Positions 27,637 through 38,192 of a DNA stretch of 64,000 nt are shown here, in pieces. How positions within the stretch are numbered: position 1 is the first letter of the stretch; each line of letters begins with the position of its first letter. Made by a program: the position numbers and the translations under genes. The notes under the pieces were generated by a model. It saw only the letters and a program-made list of their open reading frames with translations. It made no database searches and was not told the DNA's origin. This DNA comes from Pseudomonadota bacterium (lineage in GTDB: Bacteria > Pseudomonadota > Gammaproteobacteria > UBA5335): assembly GCA_034189865.1 (NCBI GenBank), contig JAXHTV010000006.1, positions 1 through 64,000 on the forward strand, in the 5' to 3' direction.

Positions 27637-28560
27637 ATGGACGCGCAGGCTCGCGACCAACGCTGCGCTTATCTGGACCAACTGCGAATCGAACGACAGC
27701 TCTCGCATCGCACCGTTGAAAGCTACGCCCGGGACCTTATGCTGGTGGAAGCCCACTGCGGTCGGGTTGCTGTTGCCGATTGGGGCGCCTTGCGCCGCCA
27801 CCACGTTCAAGACTTACTCGCCCACCAGCATCGGCGGGGTCTTTCGCCGCGCAGCCTGCAACGGCTCTTGTCCGCGCTGCGCGGCCTATATCGATATCTG
27901 ATCCGGGAAGGTTGGGCGGCGCACAACCCGGCCGAGGGGGTGCGGGCACCACGCCAACGACCCGCTCTTCCAAAAGCGCTGGATCCGGACAGTGTCGATC
28001 GGTTGTTAAGCCTCCCGCCAGGAGCGCAGACACCCTTGCTGATCCGAGATCTGGCGGTCACCGAGCTCATCTACTCCTGTGGGCTGCGCTTGGCCGAGAC
28101 TGTGGCACTGAACTTGGGCGATCTCGAGCTTGCTGCCGGCGAAGCGCGGGTGACCGGCAAAGGGAACAAGACTCGGGTGGTACCCATAGGCGAGTTCGCA
28201 CGCCGGGCCCTTAAACGATGGTTCACCATCCGCAGTGAATGGGTCGCCGCCGGCGAACAGGCGGTATTCATCAGTCAACGTGGCAACCGGCTCTCAGCCC
28301 GCAGCGTTCAGTCCCGTCTTGAGAAGTTGACCCAACGGCAAGGATTGGATCGCCACATCTCCCCGCACATGCTTCGCCACTCCTTCGCCACCCATCTGCT
28401 GGAATCCTCCGGTGACCTTCGTGCCGTTCAGGAACTGCTCGGTCACACCAGCATCAGCACCACACAGGTTTATACCCACCTGGATTTTCAACACCTTGCC
28501 CAGGTCTACGACAACGCCCACCCCCGAGCCCGCAAGCGCACCAGAAGACAGCACGACTAG
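27637..28560 (+). CDS. xerC: Tyrosine recombinase XerC
   Basis: A 307-residue tyrosine recombinase with all catalytic residues visible: R151 (CGLRLAE), K175, H244 and R247 (HMLRHSFATH), H270 (LGHTS) and Y279 (TTQVYTH). The N-terminal SAM-like core-binding domain spans about 1-95. It resolves chromosome dimers at dif with XerD. Placement after dapF-DUF484 distinguishes it from XerD and from phage integrases. Confidence 0.95.
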   Translation: MDAQARDQRCAYLDQLRIERQLSHRTVESYARDLMLVEAHCGRVAVADWGALRRHHVQDLLAHQHRRGLSPRSLQRLLSALRGLYRYLIREGWAAHNPAEGVRAPRQRPALPKALDPDSVDRLLSLPPGAQTPLLIRDLAVTELIYSCGLRLAETVALNLGDLELAAGEARVTGKGNKTRVVPIGEFARRALKRWFTIRSEWVAAGEQAVFISQRGNRLSARSVQSRLEKLTQRQGLDRHISPHMLRHSFATHLLESSGDLRAVQELLGHTSISTTQVYTHLDFQHLAQVYDNAHPRARKRTRRQHD

Positions 28561-28648
28561 GGCCGGGATCATGTACAATTTGCCGCCTAAGCACCCCTTG
28601 ATGATTTAAACGCTCGCCGGATGGCCGACGGGCTTGCGGAGGCTTGCC

Positions 28649-29185
28649 GTGCAACAATTTCATGGAACCACTATCCTGTCGGTCCGCCGCGACGGACGAG
28701 CGGCCATGGCCGGTGACGGCCAAGTGTCCATGGGCGACACCGTTATGAAAGGGAACGCTCGCAAAGTTCGCCGTCTGTTCCGCGATAGCGTCATTGCCGG
28801 TTTCGCCGGCGGAACAGCCGATGCATTCACGCTCTTCGAGCGATTCGAGGGGAAACTGGAAGCGCACGGCGGGCAGCTCGCGCGCGCCGCCGTTGAGTTG
28901 GCCAAAGATTGGCGGACCGACCGCATGCTGCGCCGGCTCGAAGCGCTGATGTGCGTGGCCGATGCTCAAACCTCGCTCATCATCTCGGGCAACGGTGATG
29001 TGATCGAGCCGGAACAGGACATCATGGCCATCGGCTCGGGCGGCCAGTATGCCTTGTCGGCGGCGCGGGCGTTGGCGTTCAACACCGACCTGTCGGCCCG
29101 CGATATCGTGGAGAAGTCGCTCCATATCGCCGCGGATATTTGTGTTTACACCAACCATAATTTGACCATTGAAGAAATCGGGTAA
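28649..29185 (+). CDS. hslV: ATP-dependent protease subunit HslV
   Basis: A 178-residue proteasome-like threonine peptidase. The start is GTG 28649 with CGGAGG upstream; the protein begins [14 protein letters not shown], so a short six-residue leader has to be removed to expose the catalytic Thr. In E. coli only Met is removed. The conserved [14 protein letters not shown] and [17 protein letters not shown] segments are intact. It forms the HslUV complex with the next gene. Confidence 0.96.
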   Translation: MQQFHGTTILSVRRDGRAAMAGDGQVSMGDTVMKGNARKVRRLFRDSVIAGFAGGTADAFTLFERFEGKLEAHGGQLARAAVELAKDWRTDRMLRRLEALMCVADAQTSLIISGNGDVIEPEQDIMAIGSGGQYALSAARALAFNTDLSARDIVEKSLHIAADICVYTNHNLTIEEIG

Positions 29186-29240
29186 CACGGGTCCGCTTTC
29201 CTCTCTTCTCAGAGCGTGCGCCGCACGCAGGTAAGTCGCC

Positions 29241-30581
29241 ATGTCCTACATGACACCACGGGAAATCGTCGAGGAACTCGACAAACACATCGTCGGCCAG
29301 AATTCCGCCAAGCGGGCAGTGGCAATTGCGCTGAGAAATCGTTGGCGGCGGCAACAGGTCGCCGAACCTTTGCGGGGAGAAATCACCCCCAAGAACATCC
29401 TCATGATCGGCCCCACCGGTGTGGGTAAGACCGAGATCGCGCGCCGCTTGGCGAAGCTGGCCAAAGCGCCATTTTTAAAGGTGGAAGCGACCAAGTTCAC
29501 TGAAGTCGGTTACGTCGGCCGGGAAGTTGACTCGATCATCCGCGACCTGGCGGACATGGCGTTCAAGATGACCCGGGAGCAGGCCATCGAAACCATGCGT
29601 TTCCGAGCCGAGGAAGCCGCCGAAGAGCGTATTTTGGATGCTCTCCTGCCGCAGCCCCGGGCACCCTACGGCGGCGCCGAATCGACGGTCAGCGAGGACA
29701 CCCGACAGAAAATGCGCAAGAAGCTGCGGGAAGGTGATTTCGACGAGAAAGAAATTGAAATCGACACCCAAGGCAGTTCCATGGGGGTGGAGATCATGGC
29801 GCCGCCGGGCATGGAAGAACTCACCGGGCAGCTTCAATCCATGTTTCAAAACCTGGCCGGATCCATTTCCACGCGGCAGCGGCGGATGAAAGTGAAAGAC
29901 GCTTTCAAGCTGTTAACGGACGAGGAAGCACTGAAGATGGTCAACGAGGACGACCTGAAAGTCCAGGCCATCAAAAACGTGGAGGAGAACGGCATCGTCT
30001 TCGTCGACGAAATCGACAAAGTCTGCCGTCGCTCGGATATCACCGGGAGCAGCGGCGCCGATGTCTCGAGAGAGGGTGTCCAACGCGACCTCCTGCCGTT
30101 GGTCGAAGGCTGCTCGGTTAGCACCAAATATGGCATGGTGAGAACCGACCATATCCTGTTTATCGCCTCGGGCGCTTTTCATCTCGCCAAGCCGTCCGAC
30201 TTGATCCCTGAACTCCAGGGAAGACTCCCCATCCGGGTGGAACTAGAACCGCTGCGAATCGAGGATTTCGTTCGCATCCTGACCGAGCCCGATGCATCCC
30301 TGACCCGGCAATACCAATCCTTGCTGGAAACCGAGGGGGTCACACTCCAATTTCAACCCGAGGGGGTCAACCGAATTGCCGAGGTGGCGTACCAAGTCAA
30401 CGAGCGGACCGAGAATATCGGCGCCCGTCGCTTACACACTGTGATGGAACGGTTGTTGGAATCGGCTTCCTTCGAGGCTTCCGACCGTTCGGGTACCACG
30501 GTGACCGTCGATGCCGCATTCGTCGACGCATCTTTGGGCGATATCGCCAAAGATGAAGACCTCAGTCGCTATATTTTGTAA
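29241..30581 (+). CDS. hslU: ATP-dependent protease ATPase subunit HslU
   Basis: A 446-residue AAA+ unfoldase with Walker A GPTGVGKT (57-64), Walker [10 protein letters not shown] near 255 and the C-terminal tail ending SRYIL that docks into HslV. The middle I-domain (about 110-230) is present. It follows hslV by 55 bases. Confidence 0.97.
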   Translation: MSYMTPREIVEELDKHIVGQNSAKRAVAIALRNRWRRQQVAEPLRGEITPKNILMIGPTGVGKTEIARRLAKLAKAPFLKVEATKFTEVGYVGREVDSIIRDLADMAFKMTREQAIETMRFRAEEAAEERILDALLPQPRAPYGGAESTVSEDTRQKMRKKLREGDFDEKEIEIDTQGSSMGVEIMAPPGMEELTGQLQSMFQNLAGSISTRQRRMKVKDAFKLLTDEEALKMVNEDDLKVQAIKNVEENGIVFVDEIDKVCRRSDITGSSGADVSREGVQRDLLPLVEGCSVSTKYGMVRTDHILFIASGAFHLAKPSDLIPELQGRLPIRVELEPLRIEDFVRILTEPDASLTRQYQSLLETEGVTLQFQPEGVNRIAEVAYQVNERTENIGARRLHTVMERLLESASFEASDRSGTTVTVDAAFVDASLGDIAKDEDLSRYIL

Positions 30582-30620
30582 CCGCCACGACATGGCCGCA
30601 GTGTATTGAGATTGTCCAAG

Positions 30621-30992
30621 ATGAGCAGCAAGCCGACGCCCCGCCCGACACGGATCACGTTGCACCAACGCTCCCGACTGCTGGAGGTCGCCTTCGACAC
30701 CGGCGAAACCTTCTCGATGAGCTGCGAGTACCTGCGGGTTTTCTCGCCTTCAGCGGAAGTGCGGGGACATGGCCCCGGCCAGGAAGTGCTTCAAATCGGC
30801 AAAGAAAATGTCAACATCACCCGCATTGACCCGGTGGGGCATTACGCTGTTCGACTACATTTCGATGACGGCCATCACACTGGATTGTACTCCTGGAGCG
30901 TACTGTACGAGTTGGGAACACAACAAAGCGCCAATTGGAATACTTATTTGCAACGATTAAAGGCCGCGGGACATCAGCGCAAAGGCGAATAA
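30621..30992 (+). CDS. DUF971 domain-containing protein
   Basis: A 123-residue protein with the DUF971 core (LEVAFDTGETFSMSCEYLRV; VNITRIDPVGHYAVRLHFDDGH; GLYSWSVLYEL), the domain also found at the N-terminus of gamma-butyrobetaine hydroxylase. Stand-alone members are common next to hslU and ubiE; they may have a metal or Fe-S related role, but this is not established. ATG 30621 is preferred over TTG 30606. Confidence 0.85.
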   Translation: MSSKPTPRPTRITLHQRSRLLEVAFDTGETFSMSCEYLRVFSPSAEVRGHGPGQEVLQIGKENVNITRIDPVGHYAVRLHFDDGHHTGLYSWSVLYELGTQQSANWNTYLQRLKAAGHQRKGE

Positions 30993-31073
30993 AGCCATCA
31001 AACGGGCGGGGCCGAGGCCACCCCGGATGAACGAGCGGCGCCGACGCATCACCTTCGGCAGAGGGACAGCGAA

Positions 31074-31838
31074 ATGAGCGATCAAGACGATTCGCATTCC
31101 GACCAAACCCATTTTGGTTTCGAGCAGGTACACCGAGCCGACAAGCAACACCGGGTCCGCGAAGTCTTCGATTCGGTGGCTCCCCGCTATGATCTGATGA
31201 ACGATTTGATGTCGTTCGGCCTTCACCGGCTGTGGAAACGCTTTACGGTCAATTTGGCCGCGGTGCGCCCCGGTGAGACGGTGCTCGATCTCGCCGGCGG
31301 CACCGGGGATTTGGCGCGCCAATTCGCCAAACGGGTCGGACGCGACGGCCATGTCATTTTGTCCGACATCAACCAGGCCATGCTCTCCCGCGGCCGGGAG
31401 CGGATGATCGACCACGGGGTATTGGGCAACATGGGTTTCATGGTGGCCAATGCCGAAAAACTGCCCATCCGGGACGCAGCGGCGGATTGCATCACCATCG
31501 CGTTCGGCCTTAGAAACGTCACCGAACAGAACGCGGCGTTGGCCGAAATGTACCGCTGTTTGAAACCCGGCGGGCGGGTGCTGATTTTAGAGTTCTCGAC
31601 CCCCGCAATCGCCGCCTTGCGCCCCGCCTATGACTGGTATTCGTTCAACGTTCTGCCGCGAATGGGGCGCCTAGTGGCGGATGATGCTGACAGTTACCGC
31701 TACCTCGCCGAAAGCATTCGGATGCATCCCGACCAGCAGACCATGAAACACATGATGGAAGAAGCCGGTTTCGAGAACTGTCAATACTTCAACCTCTCCG
31801 GCGGGATCGTCGCCATCCATCGCGGTTACCGGATATGA
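31074..31838 (+). CDS. ubiE: Ubiquinone/menaquinone C-methyltransferase
   Basis: A 254-residue SAM methyltransferase with motif [13 protein letters not shown] and the UbiE signatures [17 protein letters not shown] and [13 protein letters not shown]. It methylates the quinone ring in ubiquinone (and menaquinone) synthesis. It opens the ubiE-ubiJ-ubiB set. Confidence 0.97.
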   Translation: MSDQDDSHSDQTHFGFEQVHRADKQHRVREVFDSVAPRYDLMNDLMSFGLHRLWKRFTVNLAAVRPGETVLDLAGGTGDLARQFAKRVGRDGHVILSDINQAMLSRGRERMIDHGVLGNMGFMVANAEKLPIRDAAADCITIAFGLRNVTEQNAALAEMYRCLKPGGRVLILEFSTPAIAALRPAYDWYSFNVLPRMGRLVADDADSYRYLAESIRMHPDQQTMKHMMEEAGFENCQYFNLSGGIVAIHRGYRI

Positions 31839-31854
31839 CCCATCGAGGCCCTCA

Positions 31855-32490
31855 GTGCTGAGCAACGATAGCCCGGTTCTGGCCGCGGTGGAGCAAGCGC
31901 TCAACGCCGCCATCGGCCAAAGCCCCAGTGCCATGAATATTTGCCGAGGCTTATCCGGAAAGCGGCTGCAGTTGCATTTTGCCGACCTGGATATGGACCT
32001 GTTTCTGGTATCCCATGGCCACAACGTCCAAGTGTTGCGACGGTTAGACCAACCGGCACAGACCTGCCTCTCCGGAAGTACCCTGGCCCTGACGCTCATG
32101 GGTTTAACCGAAACCCGGCCCGGTGCGCTGTTTTCGGGTGAAGTCCGAATCAGCGGCGATGTGGAAACCGGTCAGCGTTTTCAGAAACTGTTGCGCCTTG
32201 CGGCACCGGACTGGGAAGCGCTGTTGGCCCGCGTCACCGGCGATGTGGTCGCGCATCAAGTGGGCGAGGGCGTGCGTGGCGTGGCTCGCTGGCTGAAGCA
32301 AAGCCTGAAGGCCGTGGGGGAAGACCTATCGGAGTACTTGCAGTACGAAACCGGCGAAATCCCGGACGTTGGCGAGTTGGGTGAATTCGTTCGCGACGTC
32401 GACCAGCTGCGGGATGACACCGAGCGCCTCGAAGCACGGCTTGAACGCATCGAGAAAACCTTGTCCGAGAACCAAGAAGCCGACTCATGA
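31855..32490 (+). CDS. ubiJ: Ubiquinone biosynthesis accessory factor UbiJ (SCP2 domain)
   Basis: A 211-residue protein with an SCP2-type lipid-binding domain in the first 110 residues (LHFADLDMDLFLVS; GEVRISGDVETGQRFQKL) and a C-terminal coiled coil (DDTERLEARLERIEKTL). UbiJ helps assemble the soluble Ubi complex. It starts at GTG 31855 and overlaps ubiB by ATGA. Confidence 0.93.
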   Translation: MLSNDSPVLAAVEQALNAAIGQSPSAMNICRGLSGKRLQLHFADLDMDLFLVSHGHNVQVLRRLDQPAQTCLSGSTLALTLMGLTETRPGALFSGEVRISGDVETGQRFQKLLRLAAPDWEALLARVTGDVVAHQVGEGVRGVARWLKQSLKAVGEDLSEYLQYETGEIPDVGELGEFVRDVDQLRDDTERLEARLERIEKTLSENQEADS

Positions 32491-34154
32491 TTGGGCACAC
32501 GCCAATATTTCGTATCCTCCAGGCTGGGCGCGTGATTCTGCGTCATCGACTCTACGAGGCTGCGTTCCTCATCCCTATCTTGGCCCCTTACGCCAAACTG
32601 CAATATTTGCTGCCGTGGCACTGGTTCTCGACGCCGGAGCCGCCGCTGGCCGTTCGCATCCGGCTGACGCTGGAAGAACTGGGCCCGGTCGCCATCAAAA
32701 TGGGACAGGCCTTATCTACTCGACGCGATTTGCTGCCGCTGGATGTGGCCGACGAGTTGGCCAAACTCCAAGACCGCGTCCCGCCCTTTCCCGGCCATAT
32801 CGCCAGACGAATCATCGAAGAAGCCTATGGTTCTCCCCTGGAGCAGGTGTTTTCGCAGTTCGATGAAAACGCCTTGGCTTCCGCCTCCATCGCCCAGGTT
32901 CACTTAGCCCGGCTTGTCAAAGACGACCGGGAAGTGGTGGTGAAAGTTCTGCGGCCCGGGGTTGAGGAGCAGATCCGCCGCGACCTGCGCGTGATGTATC
33001 TCATGGCCCGGCTCATCGAGCGATTCCTGCCCGACGGTGATCGACTCCGCGCCCAGGAAGTCATTGCCGACTATGAGAAAACCATTCTAGATGAGCTCGA
33101 TTTGGTCCGCGAAGGCGCTAACGCCACCCAGACCCGGCGCAATTTTCAGGACCGACCGATCCTTTACGTACCGGAAGTTTTCTGGGATTGGACGCGACGA
33201 ACCGTGTTAGTGACCGAGCGAATTCATGGCGTACCCATCAGCGACCTCGAAACGCTGCGCGCTCGGGGCGTCAACCTCAAATACTTGGCCGAACGGGGCG
33301 TGGAGATTTTCTTCACCCAGGTGTTTCGACACAATTTCTTCCATGCCGACATGCATCCCGGCAATATCTTCGTAGATACTAGCACCCCCCAAAAGCCGGG
33401 TTATTTGGCAGTGGATTTCGGCATTGTCGGTAGCCTGAGCAAAGAAGATCAGCAGTACATCGCCCACAACATTTACGCATTTTTCAACGGAGATTACCGC
33501 CGTGTTGCGGAGTTGCACGTCAGTTCCGGCTGGGTTGCCGAACATACGCGACCGGAAGAACTCGAATCGGTCATTCGCACGCTGTGCGAACCGATTTTGT
33601 ATCGCCCGTTCAGTGAGATCCCATTCAGCCAACTGCTGTTGCGCTTGTTCGAAATTGCCAGACGCTTCGACATTCAAGTGCAGCCGCAGCTGATACTACT
33701 CCAAAAAACGCTGGTTCAAATTGAGGGCCTGGGACGTCAGCTCTATCCCGAGCTGGATCTGTGGACCACCGCCAAACCGTTTATGGAACGATGGATGCAC
33801 GAGCAACTGGGCTTACGCGGGGTCGTGGGCAAAGTCCGGGACAATCTTCCGGAAATGATGAACACGCTCCCGACGCTGCCGCTGACCGTGGATCGTGCGC
33901 TGAAAAGCCTTCATGCGGCGGAGCAACGCCAACAGGTGCTCGAACAACAACTGGAAAATGTGGACCAACAATTAAAAAGAAACGGCCGCCGGGGCGTACT
34001 TGCGATTGTCGGTGGAACACTGGTGGTCAGTGCGGCCATTTTGATGGGATTGGACGAGATCACACCCCGATGGTGGCTGGAAACGCCGTTTTCGACCTGG
34101 GTTTTAGGAACCGCTGGCGCACTTTGTCTGGTGGCCGCTTGGCCCAACAACTAG
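32487..34154 (+). CDS. ubiB: Ubiquinone biosynthesis protein kinase-like UbiB
   Basis: A 555-residue ABC1/ADCK-family protein. The KxGQ motif (IKMGQALSTRRDLLP) and the A-rich loop ALASASIAQVHLA mark the atypical kinase fold; H-A-D-M-H-P-G-N is the catalytic loop and VDFG the metal site. Two C-terminal transmembrane helices (about 500-550) anchor it. It acts as an ATPase that supports ubiquinone synthesis. Confidence 0.96.
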   Translation: MIGHTPIFRILQAGRVILRHRLYEAAFLIPILAPYAKLQYLLPWHWFSTPEPPLAVRIRLTLEELGPVAIKMGQALSTRRDLLPLDVADELAKLQDRVPPFPGHIARRIIEEAYGSPLEQVFSQFDENALASASIAQVHLARLVKDDREVVVKVLRPGVEEQIRRDLRVMYLMARLIERFLPDGDRLRAQEVIADYEKTILDELDLVREGANATQTRRNFQDRPILYVPEVFWDWTRRTVLVTERIHGVPISDLETLRARGVNLKYLAERGVEIFFTQVFRHNFFHADMHPGNIFVDTSTPQKPGYLAVDFGIVGSLSKEDQQYIAHNIYAFFNGDYRRVAELHVSSGWVAEHTRPEELESVIRTLCEPILYRPFSEIPFSQLLLRLFEIARRFDIQVQPQLILLQKTLVQIEGLGRQLYPELDLWTTAKPFMERWMHEQLGLRGVVGKVRDNLPEMMNTLPTLPLTVDRALKSLHAAEQRQQVLEQQLENVDQQLKRNGRRGVLAIVGGTLVVSAAILMGLDEITPRWWLETPFSTWVLGTAGALCLVAAWPNN

Positions 34155-34173
34155 CGTTGTTCGCCCGCAGCGC

Positions 34174-35160
34174 TTAGTTGGCCATCAGCACGTGTCGCAA
34201 CGCCACAGCGCCTAACAGAATCAGCAGCGAGATTAGCCAAAACACAATAAACGCCATCAACGAGCGCCGCGCTCGCTGTCGTTCCATCCAGGTTCGAGGT
34301 CGCACCCCGCGCCAGGCAAAAACCAACTTGGCCGCCAGATTGACGCTGACCACGTTAACCGCCAACAACAGTCCGGCACCAAGCGCCAGCGGCCACTGCC
34401 CGGTACCCAGCAACAGCCCCAACACCGTGGCCGGCGGCAACAAGGCGACAGCGACCATCACACCCACCAGCACGGACGACACGCCGGTGGTCATAGACAA
34501 GGCGGCCGCCGCGCCAGAAGCCAAGGCCAAGGCCACCCCGTCCAGGCCAACATCCGTGCGCGCCAGCACTTCCAAACTGCCAAGTGGCGTGGACCACATC
34601 AACCCGACAACAAACGCAATGGCAATGGCCAGCAGTAGACCGGTGAATGTGGTCCGGAGCGCCGTCGCCGCCAAATGATGATCGCCAATGGCGGTGGCCA
34701 GCGCCAGTGCTAGGTTTGGCCCCAACAACGGCGCAATCAGCATCGCCCCAATGACGACGGCGACGTTGTCGCTGATCAATCCGACGGCCGCCACCACACT
34801 GGACAGCGCCACCAACCCCAGAAAGCTCAGATCCAACCGCGCACTGCGTTCCATTTCTTCGATCAGCTCTTCGCGGGTGGTCTTTGATGCCTCCTGTGCC
34901 GCAACCTCCCCTGCCGGGCGCGGCAAAACGGCCTCCACCGGCAATAGCAAAATGCGGGAGCCCTCACTCGCACCGAGCACTTTTTGCAGCCCGTCGAGCA
35001 GCGCCTGTGTACACTCATCGGTGACCAAGATTCGCACGCACACCCGCCCGCCCGTTTCATCGGCCTGAAGCACCCATGAGTCAATCACTTGTCGTTGCTC
35101 AGCCAAGCCCTGCACGGTGTCTTGATAACCTTGTTCAGTGACAACTTCAATCAGATGCAT
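34174..35160 (-). CDS. DUF389 / TIGR00341 family membrane protein
   Basis: A 328-residue protein: a soluble N-terminal domain (about 1-100, MHLIEVVTEQGYQDTVQGLAE) followed by about six transmembrane helices with the conserved DNVAVVIGAMLIAPLLGP segment. Such proteins are found in many bacteria and archaea; no transport substrate is established. It is convergent with ubiB. Confidence 0.8.
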   Translation of the reverse strand: MHLIEVVTEQGYQDTVQGLAEQRQVIDSWVLQADETGGRVCVRILVTDECTQALLDGLQKVLGASEGSRILLLPVEAVLPRPAGEVAAQEASKTTREELIEEMERSARLDLSFLGLVALSSVVAAVGLISDNVAVVIGAMLIAPLLGPNLALALATAIGDHHLAATALRTTFTGLLLAIAIAFVVGLMWSTPLGSLEVLARTDVGLDGVALALASGAAAALSMTTGVSSVLVGVMVAVALLPPATVLGLLLGTGQWPLALGAGLLLAVNVVSVNLAAKLVFAWRGVRPRTWMERQRARRSLMAFIVFWLISLLILLGAVALRHVLMAN

Positions 35161-35217
35161 GGGTTTGTATTCCAGATCATCAGGAGGACGACAGAGAAAC
35201 AGGAATTGAAGCGCGCT

Positions 35218-35769
35218 TCAGGAACGTTGTAGGGCTGCTTCCACTGCGTGGCGCTGCTCCGGGCCGAGTAGGATCTCAATCAGGGCCAGAGAAAAATCCA
35301 TCGCGGTTCCCGGACCTCGCGAAGTGATAATGGGACCATCCCGCACCACCGGCTGCTCAAGATACATCAGCCCAGGCACCGCTGCCGGCTTCAAAAAACC
35401 CGGGTAGCTGGTGGCCATTTTTCCCGCCAGCAAGCCCGCCTCGGCAAGAACTTTCGGCGCCGCGCAGATCGCTGCCACGTATTTTCCGGCCGCAATCATC
35501 TCCCGCAACAGGGGCAGAATCCGATGATCTCGCGCAAGGCGCTCGGCACCTTGGGCGCCACCGGGCAGCACCACCATGTCGTAAGAATCGGCCAAGGCCT
35601 CATCGAGGGTTTGGTCCGGAACAAGCATCACACCCCGGCTCGCCCGAACCGGGCCGGAGACCAGCCCAGCGCTGACCACGACCACCCCCGCACGCCGAAG
35701 CAGGTCGATGATGGTCACCGCCTCGAGCTCCTCACAACCTTCGGCCAAGGGAACGAGAACCTGTGTCAT
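35218..35769 (-). CDS. DJ-1/PfpI family protein (YajL-like)
   Basis: A 183-residue flavodoxin-like protein. The nucleophile-elbow Cys is in VAAICAAPKVL and the partner Glu in AEGCEELEAV, as in DJ-1/YajL. These proteins are reported as chaperones or glyoxalase/deglycase-like enzymes. The ATG at 35769 overlaps the stop of the upstream yibQ gene by 4 bases, so the frame extending to 35835 is not used. Confidence 0.88.
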   Translation of the reverse strand: MTQVLVPLAEGCEELEAVTIIDLLRRAGVVVVSAGLVSGPVRASRGVMLVPDQTLDEALADSYDMVVLPGGAQGAERLARDHRILPLLREMIAAGKYVAAICAAPKVLAEAGLLAGKMATSYPGFLKPAAVPGLMYLEQPVVRDGPIITSRGPGTAMDFSLALIEILLGPEQRHAVEAALQRS

Positions 35770-36569
35770 GGTGAGGGTTCCTGCTGAAACCGTATCGCGT
35801 CCTGCAACGATATCAACTCCACCCCCTGCGCGCACAACTGGGGTAAGGCGGTTTCCAAGTAGGCCAACGTTTCCGGATAAGGATGTCCGATACCGACCGA
35901 CACGCCGTTCTGCCGGCCCAAGGCGACCAATCGCTCGAACTCGCGCTGGATGGCATCGTCATCGCGGACATGATCTAAGAACACGTCTCGGCGAGTGTGC
36001 GGAATCTTGGCCGACGCCGCGGCGGCCATCGCCACACTTTCTGGCGTGGTGTAACTATCGACGAAAAATAGGGATTGATCTTGCAATTCTTCCATCAACC
36101 AGCCCATGGGCTCGCGATGACGCGTGAGCAGGCTTCCCATGTGCGTATTCAGCCCATGGACCGCGGGTAGTGATTTTAGATTCTCACGCACGATCTCACG
36201 AAAGTGGCTCTCGCTCATCTTCATCGTGAGCCCGCCCGGACCAAGCGCCGCACCGGTTTGCGGCTGTAGAGGCAAATGCAGCAGAACTTCTTTACCCGCG
36301 TTGCGAGCGGCAGCGGCAAGTGCGGCGGCGTGAGGCCGGTGTGGCAGGAATGCCAGTGCCACAGGCCCCGGTAACGCCACAGACCGCATGCCCAGGGTGG
36401 AGTTCTGACCGAGATCGTCAATGATGACAGCAACCCGCGCACGCGCCGACCCCGGGCCTGACGGCACAGGACAGCTTGCCTGCGCAGACGGCGGTGACCA
36501 CCCCACAACCAGCAGCACCGCGAACAGCGCGCCCGCCCATTGTCTGCGGTTACATACAAAAAGCGACAT
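35766..36569 (-). CDS. yibQ: Divergent polysaccharide deacetylase family protein (YibQ)
   Basis: A 267-residue secreted protein (signal peptide about 1-31, ending PPSAQA). The body is the DUF610 divergent polysaccharide deacetylase fold, with the opening ARVAVIIDDLGQNSTLG and HLPLQP segments. It lies in the conserved envC-ctpA-yibQ neighbourhood, suggesting a cell-wall role, but the enzymatic activity is not known. Confidence 0.88.
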   Translation of the reverse strand: MSLFVCNRRQWAGALFAVLLVVGWSPPSAQASCPVPSGPGSARARVAVIIDDLGQNSTLGMRSVALPGPVALAFLPHRPHAAALAAAARNAGKEVLLHLPLQPQTGAALGPGGLTMKMSESHFREIVRENLKSLPAVHGLNTHMGSLLTRHREPMGWLMEELQDQSLFFVDSYTTPESVAMAAAASAKIPHTRRDVFLDHVRDDDAIQREFERLVALGRQNGVSVGIGHPYPETLAYLETALPQLCAQGVELISLQDAIRFQQEPSP

Positions 36570-36583
36570 GAGCCAGGTGCCGG

Positions 36584-37882
36584 CTATTTCTGCCCCTGAT
36601 ACAGGCTCAGCCCTTTCAGCAATACCAATGCCTCGTAAAGCTGATAGTCCGATTCCACCAATCCGTTGTCGCCATTGTTGCGGCGAGGTTGGTCATCCTC
36701 GCCGTCCGGTTCGAGCCGGCCAGCGAGATCCGCTTCCCGCACGAAACCTGCACTGTCCGTTTCGACGGTACTGACTTTGAGTCGCTGTAGAGGCACGTCC
36801 GGAACAATGCCCTCGGCCTGGATGGAACGACCGCCCGGTGTGTAGTAGCGCGCCGTGGTCAACTTGATGGCATCGCCATCGGGCAGAGGTAATATCGTCT
36901 GGACCGATCCCTTACCAAAGGTATCGGTCCCCATCACAATCGCCCGCCGGTTGTCTTGTAAAGCGCCGGCGACAATCTCGGAAGCCGATGCAGACCCCCC
37001 GTTCACGAGCACGATCAGCGGCGCGCCATCGAGCGATTCCCCGGGTTTGGCGTAGTAGTCCTGCCGGGCACTGGCCTCACGACCTTGCGTATAAACCACC
37101 AGACCACCATCTAAGAACACGTCTGCCACTTCAACCGCGGCCGTCAGTAGCCCGCCTGGGTTGTTTCTAAGATCCAATACCGCGCCAGTTAACGGGCCGT
37201 TGTTTTCCTTCTCCAGTTTTGCCAACGCTTTGCGCAGATCCTTCGCCGCTTCGTTGCGAAATTGAGTCACCCTTAGATAACCGTAACCCGGCTCCAACAA
37301 ACGCCGCTTGACGCTTTGAACGTTAATGACGGCTCGAGTGACAGTGACGGTGAACGGCGCATCGCGCCCCTCACGCACAATGGTCAACTTGATTTTGCTA
37401 CCGGGGGTGCCACGCATGAGTTGCACGGCTTCGTTCAAACTCAAACCTTTTACCTGTTGATCGTCGAGACGAATGATCAGATCCCCGGCTTGCAATCCAG
37501 CCTGTGCGGCAGGGGTGTCATCGATGGGTGCGACGACTTTGACGAAACCATCCTCCATCTGGACTTCGATCCCCAGGCCGCCAAAACGGCCACTGGTATT
37601 GATCTGCATCTCTTCGAATTCGTCGACATCCAGATACGCCGAGTGCGGATCCAAGCCTGCCAGCATGCCCCGAATGGCGCTCCGCAGAAGGGTTTGATCG
37701 TCGATTTCTTCAACGTACTCCGCCTTCACTCTCTCGAGAATCTCAGTGAAGTTGCGAATTTCGTCGATAGGAACCGATTCGGACTTGGGCCGATCGGCTA
37801 ACACAGAATGCGCGAAGGTCAGCCAAACGCCGATTAATACGCCAATAAAAAGCAGCAAACCGCTGCGGGTACGATTCAACAT
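36584..37882 (-). CDS. ctpA: S41 family C-terminal processing peptidase
   Basis: A 432-residue periplasmic serine protease. Order: signal/anchor helix (about 8-25), helical N-domain, PDZ domain (about 100-180, FGGLGIEV) and the S41 catalytic domain with the Ser-Lys dyad S301 (GGSASASEI) and K324 (TFGKGSVQ). The Asp/Gly-rich C-terminus (DGEDDQPRRNNGDNG) is probably disordered. CtpA-type enzymes trim cell-wall hydrolases or their regulators, which fits the envC neighbour. Confidence 0.94.
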   Translation of the reverse strand: MLNRTRSGLLLFIGVLIGVWLTFAHSVLADRPKSESVPIDEIRNFTEILERVKAEYVEEIDDQTLLRSAIRGMLAGLDPHSAYLDVDEFEEMQINTSGRFGGLGIEVQMEDGFVKVVAPIDDTPAAQAGLQAGDLIIRLDDQQVKGLSLNEAVQLMRGTPGSKIKLTIVREGRDAPFTVTVTRAVINVQSVKRRLLEPGYGYLRVTQFRNEAAKDLRKALAKLEKENNGPLTGAVLDLRNNPGGLLTAAVEVADVFLDGGLVVYTQGREASARQDYYAKPGESLDGAPLIVLVNGGSASASEIVAGALQDNRRAIVMGTDTFGKGSVQTILPLPDGDAIKLTTARYYTPGGRSIQAEGIVPDVPLQRLKVSTVETDSAGFVREADLAGRLEPDGEDDQPRRNNGDNGLVESDYQLYEALVLLKGLSLYQGQK

Positions 37883-38192
37883 TATCTAATCGTCTCCGAA
37901 ACCAAATGATCGCGACGCAAAAAACGTCGGCATCACGCCTATATGAGCGTGTCGGCTCCATCCATCACAATGCCACAATCCATTGCGTAAGAACGCTTCC
38001 TTCGTGCTTGCCGTAACTCAGGCGGTGGCGTCGCTCACCTCGTTGTCAAGCGCCGCTGGGACCCAGGCAGAACAGCAGCACAGCCCTTCCGTTTTAAGAC
38101 AGCGGCGCCGGCGCATTCATTGTGATCCGCGCATTTGCAACCACTCGCGTCCATCATTGTCCTTATTCGTTAAAAAAATGTCCATTTGCGAG
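37883..38192. other. Intergenic region between envC and ctpA (310 bases)
   Basis: I see no supported gene here. It probably holds the ctpA promoter on the minus strand. A seven-T run on the minus strand lies just past the envC stop (near 38170-38178), but I found no convincing stem ahead of it. Confidence 0.4.
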
